Positions 16,574 to 25,263 of a stretch of 64,000 nt of DNA are shown one piece after another. A program made the position numbers and the translations under genes. Source of the DNA: Paenibacillus sp. HWE-109 (GTDB lineage Bacteria > Bacillota > Bacilli > Paenibacillales > NBRC-103111); the NCBI RefSeq assembly GCF_022163125.1, contig NZ_CP091881.1, forward strand, positions 4,650,001-4,714,000, read 5' to 3'. Under the pieces are notes generated by a model that worked only from the letters and a program-made list of their open reading frames with translations, did no database searches and was not told the origin of the DNA. The number at the start of each line of letters is the position of its first letter. Within the stretch, counting starts at the first letter, position 1.

Positions 16574-16602
16574 CAGATGAGGAGTTATCTCATCTGTTTT
16601 TT
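16574..16602 (+). terminator. intrinsic terminator
   Basis: CAGATGAG (16574-16581) pairs with CTCATCTG (16589-16596), preceded by an A-tract and followed by TTTTTT. It serves the propeller gene and possibly also minus-strand transcripts. Nothing else is seen in 16479-16731. Confidence 0.75.
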
Positions 16603-16731
16603 AGTAACGTGAATATTATTTTTCAAATGTCGATCAATGCTTTCAATCCATTCAGGCAATACATCCCCTAGTCCAACAGCCTACGCTTCCTAAAATCGAT
16701 AATCGTTAGCCGATCTAGTCTCCCTTCGTCT

Positions 16732-18492
16732 TCACAGCTTAAACCGTTGAACTAGCCGGAGCATCTCCTCGGAGATCCGGCTCATAGAGTCGGCCGATGC
16801 CGAGATTTCCTCCAAGGCGGCGAACTGATGTGTGGTGGCCGCCGAAATTCCCTGCGCCAGATCGTCGGAACACTTTGCCATATGGTCAATCTCCAACAAG
16901 GACGCGGTAAATTCCTGCGAGCTCGAGGAGATCTGTTCGGACGCCGAAGAGGTCTGCCGCACATGGTACGCAGCGCTGCGCGTAGCTAACAGGATCCGGT
17001 TGAATGCTTCGCCGGAATACTGGATGAGCTCGGCTCCGGCCCTTACTTCGCGATCCCCCTTATCCATAGACGAAACGGCGGCGCCAATATCTCCTCGCGT
17101 ATCACCGATTAGCTCCGCGACCTGCATGGCGGATCGTTGCGAGCGTTCGGCCAGCTTCTTCACCTCGCCGGCGACGACTGCGAAGCCCTTACCCTGCTCC
17201 CCGGCCCTCGCCGCCTCGATAGACGCATTCAGCGAGAGCAGGTTCGTCTGCGCGGACAACTCAGCCATCTCTTCTGCAATTTCCCCGATATGCCGTGATC
17301 TCTCTCCGAGCCGGCCGACTATCGATGAGAGGTCCTCCACGGTGGAAGTTATTGCCCACATCTGCTCCGATGACCGGATGATGAGTTCGTTGCCTTGTTC
17401 CGCATGGTCTAAAGTGGTCAGAGAGGCCTCATGAGCCAGCGAAGAGGAGGCGGCTATGCGTTGCGCCTCCTCCGCCAATTCCTCCATGGCGAGTGTGCTT
17501 TCCCGCAGGCTTTTCTTTTGCACCTCATTGCTCGCAGCGACTTCCTGCACGGAAGCGGAGATGCGGTTCATTGCTCCCGTCGTCTCCAAAAAAGTCAACG
17601 ATAGGTCCCGCGAGGCCGATGACAAAGCGGCGGCGTGGGTGATCAGCTCCCCGGTCATCGTTCGTAGGCTGTCCCTCATCATGGAGAACGAGCGGAACAA
17701 GTCGCCGATCTCGTCCTGGCTCCGAATGATTTCTCCATCGCTGGGCGACAAGTCGCCCTCAGCGATCTTCCTGGCTTGGCGGGTCAGCAACGCGATCGGC
17801 TTGGAGAGCCTCATGGCGAATAGAATAATGACAACGACACCAACCGCCAGGCAGCTGATGAGCGTATACAGTGTGCCTTGAACAATATACGTTTGCCCCG
17901 CCATGTAATCTTGGATGTACGATCCCGCGACAAGGGTCCACCCCCACTCTGGGTTCTTCAGCGAGTAGGCGATTTTCATGGCCTCTTTGGAATTATCGGG
18001 AAGAGGCCACTTGTAGACAGTAAAGCCGCCGGCCGGTTGTCCGCCCTTCTTCAGCATATCTCGAATATGATAGAAGCCATCGCTCGTCTTTTGATCAAAG
18101 AGATTCTGCCCCTCCAGCGAAGGGTGCGCCAGCAATTCACCTTTATCGTTGAGGATAAAGAAGTAGCCGTGCTCCCCCAGATCAATATTCGCATTGACCG
18201 TCCTCAATCCGTCCGCCTGCCTGGGACCGAGAAGCAACTGCTTCACTTGCTCCTGCGCGGCCTCTTTGCTGAGCGTGCCCCTTGCAGCCGAATCCTCGAA
18301 CGACGCCATGATCTCGGAACCCATCTTGACCGTATTGCGCAGATTCGACCTCATTTGCATGTCGCTCTCGCTCGACGACACCCATAGACTCATAGCAGCC
18401 ATCGTCAGCATCGGCACGATCAGGATAGTTAAGGTAATGAACAATAATTTATTTTGAATAGTGAGCCGCCTGCGATTTGATCTCAACTTCAC
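16732..18492 (-). CDS. methyl-accepting chemotaxis protein
   Basis: A 586-residue chemoreceptor with a transmembrane helix at ~15-36 and a periplasmic Cache-type sensor (FFILNDKGELLAHPSLEGQN ... NPEWGWTLVAGSYI). A second helix lies near ~205-225, followed by HAMP (PIALLTRQARKIAEGDLSPS) and a long helical signalling domain whose tip has the CheA/CheW-binding hairpin (AQTNLLSLNASIEAARAGEQ then GKGFAVVAGEVKKLAERSQR). Ligand is unknown; small organic acids are common for this sensor fold. The start is GTG with GAGGG upstream. The gene is markedly GC-richer than the preceding 16 kb. Confidence 0.9.
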   Translation of the reverse strand: MKLRSNRRRLTIQNKLLFITLTILIVPMLTMAAMSLWVSSSESDMQMRSNLRNTVKMGSEIMASFEDSAARGTLSKEAAQEQVKQLLLGPRQADGLRTVNANIDLGEHGYFFILNDKGELLAHPSLEGQNLFDQKTSDGFYHIRDMLKKGGQPAGGFTVYKWPLPDNSKEAMKIAYSLKNPEWGWTLVAGSYIQDYMAGQTYIVQGTLYTLISCLAVGVVVIILFAMRLSKPIALLTRQARKIAEGDLSPSDGEIIRSQDEIGDLFRSFSMMRDSLRTMTGELITHAAALSSASRDLSLTFLETTGAMNRISASVQEVAASNEVQKKSLRESTLAMEELAEEAQRIAASSSLAHEASLTTLDHAEQGNELIIRSSEQMWAITSTVEDLSSIVGRLGERSRHIGEIAEEMAELSAQTNLLSLNASIEAARAGEQGKGFAVVAGEVKKLAERSQRSAMQVAELIGDTRGDIGAAVSSMDKGDREVRAGAELIQYSGEAFNRILLATRSAAYHVRQTSSASEQISSSSQEFTASLLEIDHMAKCSDDLAQGISAATTHQFAALEEISASADSMSRISEEMLRLVQRFKL

Positions 18493-18503
18493 GATATTGC
18501 CCT

Positions 18504-18965
18504 CTACTTCAATGCTTTCAGCATAGCGGAGACATTGCCCACATGATACGATGCATGCAGAGCCGTGGAAACGACCAGCCCCCCGAACGTTTCGGCGCCG
18601 AAGAAATTATCTTTCACGGGCTGCGTCAAACTATCCTTCAGCCATTCCCACAGATAGGCGGGCTGCCCCTTCAGTTGGTCAATTAGCGTTTCCCAGGCTG
18701 GAGGTTCGTTAAGCCAAACCGAAGGTTTCGTGCCATAACCGAAATAAGCCATATACTCCGACGGAAGCTTCATCGCTTGCATATTGCCGGATAAATAGAA
18801 GATATGAAGCTCTGTGGAGACGAGTACGTGGCCTACATGCCAGTGAATCGAATTGTTGAAGCCTTCTGGCACCTTATTACGCCCATCCACCGGGCATCTT
18901 TCTGCAAGCTCCAGAAGCTTGGCGTATTGGTCGTTTAGAATATGGAATACAAAGTCATCTCTCAT
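18504..18965 (-). CDS. DinB family protein
   Basis: The 153-residue four-helix-bundle protein of the DinB/YfiT type has three spaced His residues expected to bind a metal: HWHVGHV near residue 42 and HASYHVGN near 137. Members include bacillithiol/mycothiol-dependent S-transferases, but many are unassigned. GGGGAGGAACAACCACG precedes the ATG. It ends 11 bp before the chemoreceptor start, so co-transcription with that gene is possible. Confidence 0.8.
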   Translation of the reverse strand: MRDDFVFHILNDQYAKLLELAERCPVDGRNKVPEGFNNSIHWHVGHVLVSTELHIFYLSGNMQAMKLPSEYMAYFGYGTKPSVWLNEPPAWETLIDQLKGQPAYLWEWLKDSLTQPVKDNFFGAETFGGLVVSTALHASYHVGNVSAMLKALK

Positions 18966-19112
18966 CGTGGTTGTTCCTCCCCTTGTCCATCATCCGTCGG
19001 TTTTGCTCCGACTTCCTATGGAATGATTGTAACAAGGACGGCGCCTGAGCAAATGTGCGAAAAGTAATGAATAATCAAGGGCAATCGCTATGCCAAAAGT
19101 AATGTCATTTCC

Positions 19113-19775
19113 TTATAAGAGCCGGCGAACTGCAAAAATAGCCGCCTGCGTTCGGTCGCGTAGTCCCAGCTTCGCCATCACGCTGGACAGGTGGTTTTTA
19201 GCGGTGCCTTCCGTAATATGCAGGGCATCCGCGATCTCTTTATTGTTTAAGCCTTCAGCAAGGAAGGCCAGCACATTCTTCTCACGTTCAGTCAAGCTGG
19301 CAAGCCCTTCCTCCTCATCCTTCAAGAAAGCGGGAGTCGGCATGGAGCTTCCAGCCGTCCCCTTGTTCAGCCCCTTCAGCAGCATCGACGTAATCTCGGG
19401 CTGAAGAACTGTTCCTCCGTTGCAGACAGCGTGAATCGCGCTGACGATCGCCTCGGACGGCATATCCTTCATGAGATATCCGTGCACACCTTGCTCCAAA
19501 GCCCTCAGAATTAGCTCCTCGTCATCGAACGTGGTCAGGATCAGGATTTTGGTCTCGGGATAATGCTTGAGGATGAGCGCGGATGCCTCCACACCATCCA
19601 TTACCGGCATTCGGATATCCATCAACACCGCGTGAGGACGCCACTCCATCACTTTGGCATAGGCGTCTCTCCCGTCCGCCGCCGTGCCGACCACCTCCAT
19701 GTCCGGCTCCAATTCCAGAATCGTCGCTAACCCTTCCCGCATGAGCCTCTGATCATCCACTACGAGAATCTTCAT
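19113..19775 (-). CDS. NarL/FixJ-family response regulator
   Basis: The 220-residue regulator has a receiver domain with DD at residues 7-8, phosphoacceptor Asp53 (HAVLMDIRMPVMDG) and Lys103 region (GYLMKDMPSEAI). A LuxR-type helix-turn-helix lies at the C-terminus (LTEREKNVLAFLAEGLNNKE, then GTAKNHLSSVMAKLGLRDRT). Its start overlaps the stop of the kinase gene by 4 bp (ATGA), so the pair is translationally coupled. It belongs to the LiaR/DesR/YxjL-like group; the target genes are not evident. Confidence 0.9.
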   Translation of the reverse strand: MKILVVDDQRLMREGLATILELEPDMEVVGTAADGRDAYAKVMEWRPHAVLMDIRMPVMDGVEASALILKHYPETKILILTTFDDEELILRALEQGVHGYLMKDMPSEAIVSAIHAVCNGGTVLQPEITSMLLKGLNKGTAGSSMPTPAFLKDEEEGLASLTEREKNVLAFLAEGLNNKEIADALHITEGTAKNHLSSVMAKLGLRDRTQAAIFAVRRLL

Positions 19776-20998
19776 TGTCTCTCCCCCTCCATGCCTGCAG
19801 CCGGATACGGAAGAATCGCTCTCACCGAGAAGGTTCTATCGCCTTCCTCCCCGAACGAAACCTCTCCGTGCCATTCCTTTACTCTTTCTTGCATGTTCAA
19901 CAAGCCGAAACCCGGTTTCAGCTCTCCTGGTAAAACTCCGTCATTACTTATCACTATCGAAAGCCCGCCCGTGTCGTAAGCCAGTTGAATAGAGGCTTTG
20001 TTCGCGCGTCCGTGCTTCTTCGCGTTCGTCAACGATTCCTGGGTGATACGGTACGCCGTGAGCTGGAGTTCACCTGGAAGCGGAACCGGATCGCCTTTCA
20101 GGTGAAACCGGGTCTCGACCTCCGCATACCTCGTGAACTCCTCGGACAGCTTGTCCAAGCTTTCGGGCAGGAATGTCGACTGCACAGGCTCGTCCCGTAT
20201 CGTCCGTACCGCCAACCGTATTTCCTGCAAGGAGGCCCGCAGCAATTCCTCGCATTCCGAATAGATCCGTCCACTACGCTCCGAGTCAACCCGGCTCAGC
20301 TTGCGAGCCGCTTGCATCTGAACGATCAGTCCTGTTAATTTATGGCCTACCGAGTCATGCAGCTCCCTTGCGATCGTGACCCTCTCCCGTGCCGCTCCCC
20401 ATTCTTCCGCTTGGATAGCATATTCCTGCAGCCTCTCGTGGGATTCCCTCAGCTGCGCGTACAAGTGAAGTGCGTCCTGCCTCGCGCGTTGATAGAAATG
20501 AAGCAAGAGGCACACGATGCCCGCAAACACGATAAAAGAGCAAGTCATAAAATAGCTAACTTCGTCCAACTGTTTGAATACATACCAATCGATAGCGATC
20601 ATGATCGCCAAATAGACGGCAAGCAATACTACACAGGTGATGATGATGGATCGGAAGCTCTTCGGGAACATCAGAATGGCCAACGCCGTAATCCCGACCA
20701 GCAGTTGATTGGGGACTTGTCCTCCAATAAAGACGTAGCCGTAAGCCGCCGAAACCAGAAAATCCAGAATCAGAACCCGAATCAGCATGTTCCTACGCAC
20801 CTTCGACTTGGGCAGCCGAAACCGAACGAACAAAAACACAGCTATCGAAAGAACGATAAAGCTCAGCCGCCAGAAGAACGCGGTCGATGTTTCATAGTAA
20901 ACGACCCCCGTCACGGCGAGACTCGCGATCAGCTTCAGCGCGAAGAACAGCTGCCAGAAAAGAAGGCCATTTCTCGTTAAATATCCTGCCGGATCCAT
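19772..20998 (-). CDS. sensor histidine kinase (HisKA_3 type), partner of the NarL-type regulator
   Basis: The 408-residue kinase has about six transmembrane helices in the first 170 residues with no large external domain, as in DesK/LiaS-like intramembrane sensors. The dimerisation helix carries His213 (TIARELHDSVGHKLTGLIVQ), and the HATPase_c domain shows AYRITQESLTNAKKHG, ISNDGVLP and GFGLLNMQERV. AAAGGGAGGAACGCAATT gives a strong start at 20998. It overlaps the downstream regulator by 4 bp. The sensed signal may be membrane state, by analogy only. Confidence 0.9.
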   Translation of the reverse strand: MDPAGYLTRNGLLFWQLFFALKLIASLAVTGVVYYETSTAFFWRLSFIVLSIAVFLFVRFRLPKSKVRRNMLIRVLILDFLVSAAYGYVFIGGQVPNQLLVGITALAILMFPKSFRSIIITCVVLLAVYLAIMIAIDWYVFKQLDEVSYFMTCSFIVFAGIVCLLLHFYQRARQDALHLYAQLRESHERLQEYAIQAEEWGAARERVTIARELHDSVGHKLTGLIVQMQAARKLSRVDSERSGRIYSECEELLRASLQEIRLAVRTIRDEPVQSTFLPESLDKLSEEFTRYAEVETRFHLKGDPVPLPGELQLTAYRITQESLTNAKKHGRANKASIQLAYDTGGLSIVISNDGVLPGELKPGFGLLNMQERVKEWHGEVSFGEEGDRTFSVRAILPYPAAGMEGERQ

Positions 20999-21171
20999 AA
21001 TTGCGTTCCTCCCTTTCGATCGCCTGGAACTAGCATATAAGCAAAAACGCCTTCGGCGTCCTTATGGACGCTGGAGAAGTCGTCAATGATCACCCTGCCG
21101 GCCTTGATTTCTTTGTCTATCAGCGTAGATGTACGCATAGCCATGCAATCTTTATTGTGCATCAGGCACAT
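20977..21171 (-). CDS. possible small protein upstream of the kinase
   Basis: A 64-residue ORF (core AGRVIIDDFSSVHKDAEGVF) whose end overlaps the kinase start by 22 bp. It is hydrophilic and well-composed, and its GC-rich codon use resembles the kinase operon, which argues for a real gene. The best start may be the internal ATG at MAMRTSTLID. I do not recognise a family. Confidence 0.35.
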   Translation of the reverse strand: MCLMHNKDCMAMRTSTLIDKEIKAGRVIIDDFSSVHKDAEGVFAYMLVPGDRKGGTQLWIRQDI

Positions 21172-21337
21172 GGCTCCTCCTGAGGCTTAACAGTAATTAG
21201 GAAATATTCACATGGTCAAGGATACACGACTCACTTCATTTGGTAAATGGGTTATGACTATAAATTCTGAAATTCTTAAAGATAAGAAACATTACGACTG
21301 CTGCTCTCGAACGCTCATTTTCCTGCTCTCCACGGTC

Positions 21338-21367
21338 TTGATGGTTTTGAAAACTTTGTGGTACAAT
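21338..21367 (+). promoter_or_regulatory. sigma-A-like promoter of the FMN riboswitch transcript
   Basis: TTGATG (21338-21343), an 18-bp spacer and TACAAT (21362-21367) place the transcript start about 12 bp before the FMN riboswitch. Confidence 0.6.
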
Positions 21368-21385
21368 GCAACCTAATTGAATACG

Positions 21386-21536
21386 GACCTTCGGGGCAGG
21401 GTGAAATTCCCGACCGGCGGTGAAGAGCCATTCTGATAGGCTCCAAGCCCGCGACTCGTCGAATTCCTCTAAGGAAGGGACGACTGACTTGGTGAAGTTC
21501 CAAGGCCGACGGTTACAGTCCGGATGGAAGAAGGTC
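21386..21536 (+). ncRNA. FMN riboswitch (RFN element)
   Basis: All landmark segments of the RFN element are present in order: TTCGGGGCAGGGTGAAATTC, CCGACCGGCGGT, AGCCCGCGA, TGACTTGGTGAA-TTCCAAGGC, and CCGACGGTTACAGTCCGGAT. The P1 helix is GACCTTC (21386-21392) with GAAGGTC (21530-21536). It binds flavin mononucleotide and shuts off downstream expression when flavin is plentiful. A hairpin at 21597-21624 is the likely expression platform. The controlled gene is an EamA-type transporter. Confidence 0.95.
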
Positions 21537-21596
21537 ACAACTAAGCATGGAGATGAATCGTTTTTGAAAACGACTCCGATCCAAGCTTATTTGGAT

Positions 21597-21624
21597 ATGC
21601 CCCGTTATTTATATAACGGGGCAT
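21597..21624 (+). terminator. riboswitch expression-platform hairpin
   Basis: ATGCCCCGTTAT (21597-21608) and ATAACGGGGCAT (21613-21624) form a perfect 12-bp stem with a TTAT loop between the FMN aptamer and the transporter gene. The U-tract is short (ACTTCTTT), so termination efficiency is uncertain. Confidence 0.7.
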
Positions 21625-21671
21625 ACTTCTTTAGAAGTGTCCTATTCAAAAACCGAAGGAGGTTGTTGAAT

Positions 21672-22547
21672 ATGGAAAGTGCACCGAATTCAATCTATTT
21701 TTTGACTGCTCTTTTTCTCGTTCTTTTATCTGGATTTTTGCATGCGTTGTGGAATCTTTTTACGAAGAGGAGTGTAAAAAAAGACGTATTTTTGTGGCTA
21801 TGTCAATGGGCGGGGGTAATTGTTTATTTACCTTGGGTTATATTATATATTCCCCAATCGGTCGCAGACATAAAAAGTTATTCTTTACTATTTGCTTCTA
21901 TGATTTTGCACGGAATTTATGTAATACTGCTCGCTAAAACGTATTCATTGGGAGATCTTTCTCAAGTCTATCCAATCATGCGTGGAACAAGTCTATTATT
22001 GGTTCCACTGATATCTGTATTTTTTTTAGGACTTCACCTAGGTGTCGTAAGCTGGATAGGTATATCTTTTATTGTTTCGGGGATTTTTTTCATTAGTGGA
22101 GCTAAGTTTAACAAAATTTCGCCTCGACCGAAGGTGGCCATACTCCTCGCAAGTTCAGTAGGCATTTGTATTGCGAGCTATATTCTGGTGGATGCAATAT
22201 CTATTAAATATTGGCCACCTTTCGTACTGAATGAAGCAACAAACTTGGGGAATGGATTAGCTTTATCATTTTCAGTTTTTCGTTCCCGAGCAATAAGGAA
22301 TGAATGGAAAATCAATTGGAAAACGGTTCTATTAGGGGGCATTTTTGCACAGGGTGGCTATCTGTTATTTTTATATGCTGTAACAATTGCCCCTGTAGGA
22401 CAGCTAGCACCTATGCGAGAGATTGGGACAGTTTTTGGCACAATGTTTGGAATTGTTATTCTTAAAGAGAAACAAGGTAAGAGTCGAATTATTGCTTCTA
22501 TTCTCATTGCAACGGGGATCATTATTCTTGGATTTTCAGGACGCTGA
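21672..22547 (+). CDS. EamA/DMT-family transporter under FMN riboswitch control, putative flavin transporter
   Basis: The 291-residue protein has about ten transmembrane helices in two EamA halves (LSGFLHALWNLFTKRSVKKD at the start; GGIFAQGGYLLFLYAVTIAP near residue 220). The start at ATG 21672 follows GAAGGAGGTTGTTGAAT. DMT-family carriers under FMN riboswitches (RibN- and ImpX-type) are known as riboflavin transporters, so flavin uptake is the natural inference. The sequence alone cannot show the substrate or direction. It is the only gene downstream of the riboswitch. Confidence 0.8.
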   Translation: MESAPNSIYFLTALFLVLLSGFLHALWNLFTKRSVKKDVFLWLCQWAGVIVYLPWVILYIPQSVADIKSYSLLFASMILHGIYVILLAKTYSLGDLSQVYPIMRGTSLLLVPLISVFFLGLHLGVVSWIGISFIVSGIFFISGAKFNKISPRPKVAILLASSVGICIASYILVDAISIKYWPPFVLNEATNLGNGLALSFSVFRSRAIRNEWKINWKTVLLGGIFAQGGYLLFLYAVTIAPVGQLAPMREIGTVFGTMFGIVILKEKQGKSRIIASILIATGIIILGFSGR

Positions 22548-22733
22548 TTTAAATGAGTGTGTTGCATGTACAATTGGATTCCGGGAAACATGACTTCTTG
22601 CATAGAGCATGAAAACATTCACCAAAAGTCATGCTTGTCCTCATTCGAATATCTATCTTTTCGCATATTTGCCTCCTTCCTTTTTTTGATAACATAAAGG
22701 TGAAAGAAAAAACGGAAGCAAGGAGCTGTAAAA

Positions 22734-23123
22734 ATGAAAAATATTAAAATTATCAATTGGATTCTTGTGGCCATTGTTGCTCTATATTTCTTTTTAAGTG
22801 CTTATATAGATTTGGCCCATACTCCCCAAGCCGTAGAGACGGTGAAGAAGTTAGGTTATTCGGAGTACTTTTTGGATATACTTGGAATCGCAAAAGTTCT
22901 GGGAATTATCGCGCTTCTTGCTCCAAAATTCAATAGATTAAAAGAGTGGGCGTATGCCGGATTTACTTTCGATGCGATTTCAGCTATCTGGTCGAACATT
23001 GCTAGCGGCTATCCTTCGGAAAGCATTGCAGCTGTAATAGTAATTGTGCTTCTTATGGCCTCCTACATTGTGTTCCGCAAGCTACAGAACGAAATCCATG
23101 CAGAATCCGCCAACAAATCTTAG
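22734..23123 (+). CDS. DoxX-like family membrane protein
   Basis: The 129-residue protein has four transmembrane helices and the DoxX-like pattern: an N-terminal helix followed by a short acidic loop, GYSEYFLDILGIAKVLGIIA, then EWAYAGFTFDAISAIWSNIA. Members are linked to redox or organic-substrate metabolism, but most, like this one, lack an assigned role. AAGGAGCTGTAAAA precedes the ATG. A terminator follows ~70 bp after the stop. Confidence 0.75.
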   Translation: MKNIKIINWILVAIVALYFFLSAYIDLAHTPQAVETVKKLGYSEYFLDILGIAKVLGIIALLAPKFNRLKEWAYAGFTFDAISAIWSNIASGYPSESIAAVIVIVLLMASYIVFRKLQNEIHAESANKS

Positions 23124-23191
23124 GATTAGTTCTAAAATACTACTTTTTCCACATCCGTTAACTGAATTAGCCGTATTCATATTTCCCCAAT

Positions 23192-23236
23192 AATAATCCG
23201 AAGGAACAACATACAGTCGTTCCCTCGGATTATTTT
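23192..23236 (+). terminator. intrinsic terminator
   Basis: AATAATCCGAAGGAAC (23192-23207) pairs with GTTCCCTCGGATTATT (23219-23234) with one mismatch, followed by TTGTTT. It separates the DoxX-like gene from rqcH. Confidence 0.75.
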
Positions 23237-23334
23237 GTTTATACAAAACGATACAGAGGCATTTTGTGTATAGTGAGCTACGAAAATATTTGATATTCTA
23301 ATTGCAAATATCTCTGATGAAAGAAGGAATATTC

Positions 23335-24964
23335 ATGGCATTTGACGGTTTACTAATGCATCAACTTGCCAACGAAATCAATTCTAATTTACCGATGACA
23401 ATCAATAAGATCATACAAATTTCTGATACGGAGATTCTCCTGGATGGACAATCAAACGAGCGTAAACTTAGGCTGATTATCAGCATTCATTCACAAAATA
23501 ACCGTATAAATTTCACAGAAGAAAATTATTCGGAATCGAAACAGGAAAATGAATTTTTGATATTACTGGCAAAACATCTACGCGCTGGCGTCATCCAAAG
23601 TATGGAACAAGTCGGTGTTGAACGAATATACTGCTTTCAAATCAGTGTTGGGCCAGTTCGCTTCACACTTTACATTGAACTGCTAGGCAAAGATGCAAAC
23701 ATCATACTTGTCGATGAAGCGAATAACATTATTGGTGCAATGAAACAAACATCGCTCTGCAAAGCCAGTGCGCGGACACTCTCGCCTGAAGCCATTTATC
23801 ACCTTCCATTTGATGATAGCGGAAAACAGAATCCTTTCCAGCCGTCTTCCATAATTGAATCAGAGTCACTTGTAACACAATTTCATGGTTTTTCGCCTCT
23901 GTTAAGCCGTGAATTTCAATACCGAATGCAGCAGGGGCAGTCATTTCACGAAATTATGCATGAACTAAACAGAAGCGATAAGCTTTATTTGTCGGAAACA
24001 GAGCAGGGTATCCATTTTCATTGCATTCCGCTTACACACTTGAGGGGAAATTTGAGTTTTTACCCGATTATGGAAGGCGTAGATATTGCCTTGTATAACA
24101 TGCAAACTCGTCAGCAATCAGATCGTTTATTCCAATTGGTACGCAATGAATTAATTAAACGCTCCCGAAAACTTTCAAAATTGGAGCAAGCAGTTCTTGA
24201 AGTCGGGCATTTTGAGCAATATCGTACCTATGCGGATCTACTTTACACATACTATCATCTGCTTCCCCGCAACGATGCTTCTGCCGATCTCAAGGATTTT
24301 ATGACAGGAGAACTGCTTTATATTCCATTAGACATCAAACTGAGTGCAAAACAAAATGCTCAAAAATACTATGAAAAATACAACAAAGGAAAAATTGCTC
24401 ATACCAAACTCAAGGAGCAAATTGTGCTTTGTAAAATGGAATTAGATTATTTTTCTCGGCTTGAGTCCCGGCTTGAACTGGCTGATGGCATAGATGTATT
24501 AGAAATTCGCAGGGAGCTAGAAAAACACGGCTATTCTAAAGCAAAGCAAAACCAATCAACGAAGAAAAAACAGAACAGGAAGTCTAACATTATGACTTTT
24601 CAATTCGACCATGATATCAAAATCTTCGTAGGCAAGAACAGTATTCAGAATGATTACCTAACATTCCATTATGCCAAGAAAGAGGATTTATGGCTGCACG
24701 TGAAAAGTTATCACGGAGCACATGTTGTTATCAATACCTCAACACCTGATGAAGAAACGTTATATTATGGGGCCTTATTGGCTGCTTACTTTTCGCAAAT
24801 CAAGGCCTCTAGTTCGGTAGAAGTAAATTATTGTAACTCTTAGAAAGCCCAAAGGCGCCCCAATGGGATTGGTGTTACTTGGAGCCCACAAAACAATGTA
24901 TGTCAGGCCAAAGGAAGAAGTTATTCAAAAGCTCCTGACCGAAAATTTAGTTCAGAAAGCGTAA
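23335..24964 (+). pseudogene. rqcH: Rqc2/RqcH (NFACT, fibronectin-binding A homologue), one-base frameshift near 3' end
   Basis: RqcH binds peptidyl-tRNA-obstructed 50S subunits and adds alanine tails in ribosome quality control. ATG 23335 follows GAAGGAATATTC and gives the standard opening MAFDGLLMHQLANEIN. The NFACT-N domain, a central coiled coil (~residues 260-400) and the NFACT-R domain (KKEDLWLHVKSYHGAHVVIN) are present. The frame stops at 24843. One surplus base near 24829-24832 (AATTATTGTAAC) breaks it; the next frame resumes exactly (VTLRKPKGAPMGLVLLGAHK ...) and ends at TAA 24962-24964. Only the last ~44 residues are displaced, so a sequencing error or a very recent mutation is as likely as decay. 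Confidence 0.85.
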
Positions 24965-25010
24965 CTCTATGTGAGCATCTTAGGCGGTGGATTTCTTGAT
25001 TGATACAAAG

Positions 25011-25039
25011 TTGAAATGTGAATTTGTTTGTGCTACAAT
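25011..25039 (+). promoter_or_regulatory. sigma-A-like promoter of the resistance leader
   Basis: TTGAAA (25011-25016), a 17-bp spacer and TACAAT (25034-25039) are near consensus. Transcription would start around 25046, just before a short upstream ORF and the attenuator. Confidence 0.7.
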
Positions 25040-25045
25040 CCATGT

Positions 25046-25251
25046 AATTAATCTAGGGGAGATGATGAGAATAATGTAATATTTCTTGCTTTTTACACGA
25101 ATGATAAAACAATATTGTTTTATTCTTTGTTAAGCAAGAAAGTTACTTATTCTCTTCACTCAAATAAAATAACAATATCTAATCCATTAATTGGGTTAGT
25201 TTTTAGTATTTGTTTATTTGAGCTACAAGAAAGGTAACTTTCTTGTAGCTC
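25046..25251 (+). promoter_or_regulatory. transcription attenuator leader of antibiotic-resistance type
   Basis: A short ORF after AGGGGAG (ATG 25062 or 25065, stop TAA 25077-25079, peptide (M)MRIM) is followed by alternative structures. Stem A is TTTCTTGCT (25082-25090) with AGCAAGAAA (25133-25141). The terminator is 25220-25251. CAAGAAAGTTAC (25136-25147) is perfectly complementary to GTAACTTTCTTG (25234-25245), the terminator loop plus 3' arm, giving an antiterminator that competes with stem A. Smaller helices (CTAATCC/GGGTTAG at 25179-25199; CAAATAAA/TTTATTTG at 25161-25220) would bring the arms together. A ribosome stalled by an antibiotic on the short ORF would block stem A and favour read-through. 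The pairing is seen; the response is inferred. Confidence 0.7.
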
Positions 25252-25260
25252 TTTATTTTT
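25220..25260 (+). terminator. attenuator terminator
   Basis: GAGCTACAAGAAAG (25220-25233) and CTTTCTTGTAGCTC (25238-25251) form a perfect 14-bp stem with a GTAA loop, followed by TTTATTTTT. It lies directly before the ABC-F remnant. Confidence 0.85.
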
Positions 25261-25263
25261 TAT

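Noticed and set aside
17878..18387. 169-codon plus-strand ORF within the chemoreceptor gene, and similar long antisense frames at 16832 and 20342
   Set aside because: They are antisense shadows in GC-rich coding DNA. The minus-strand proteins have full domain matches.
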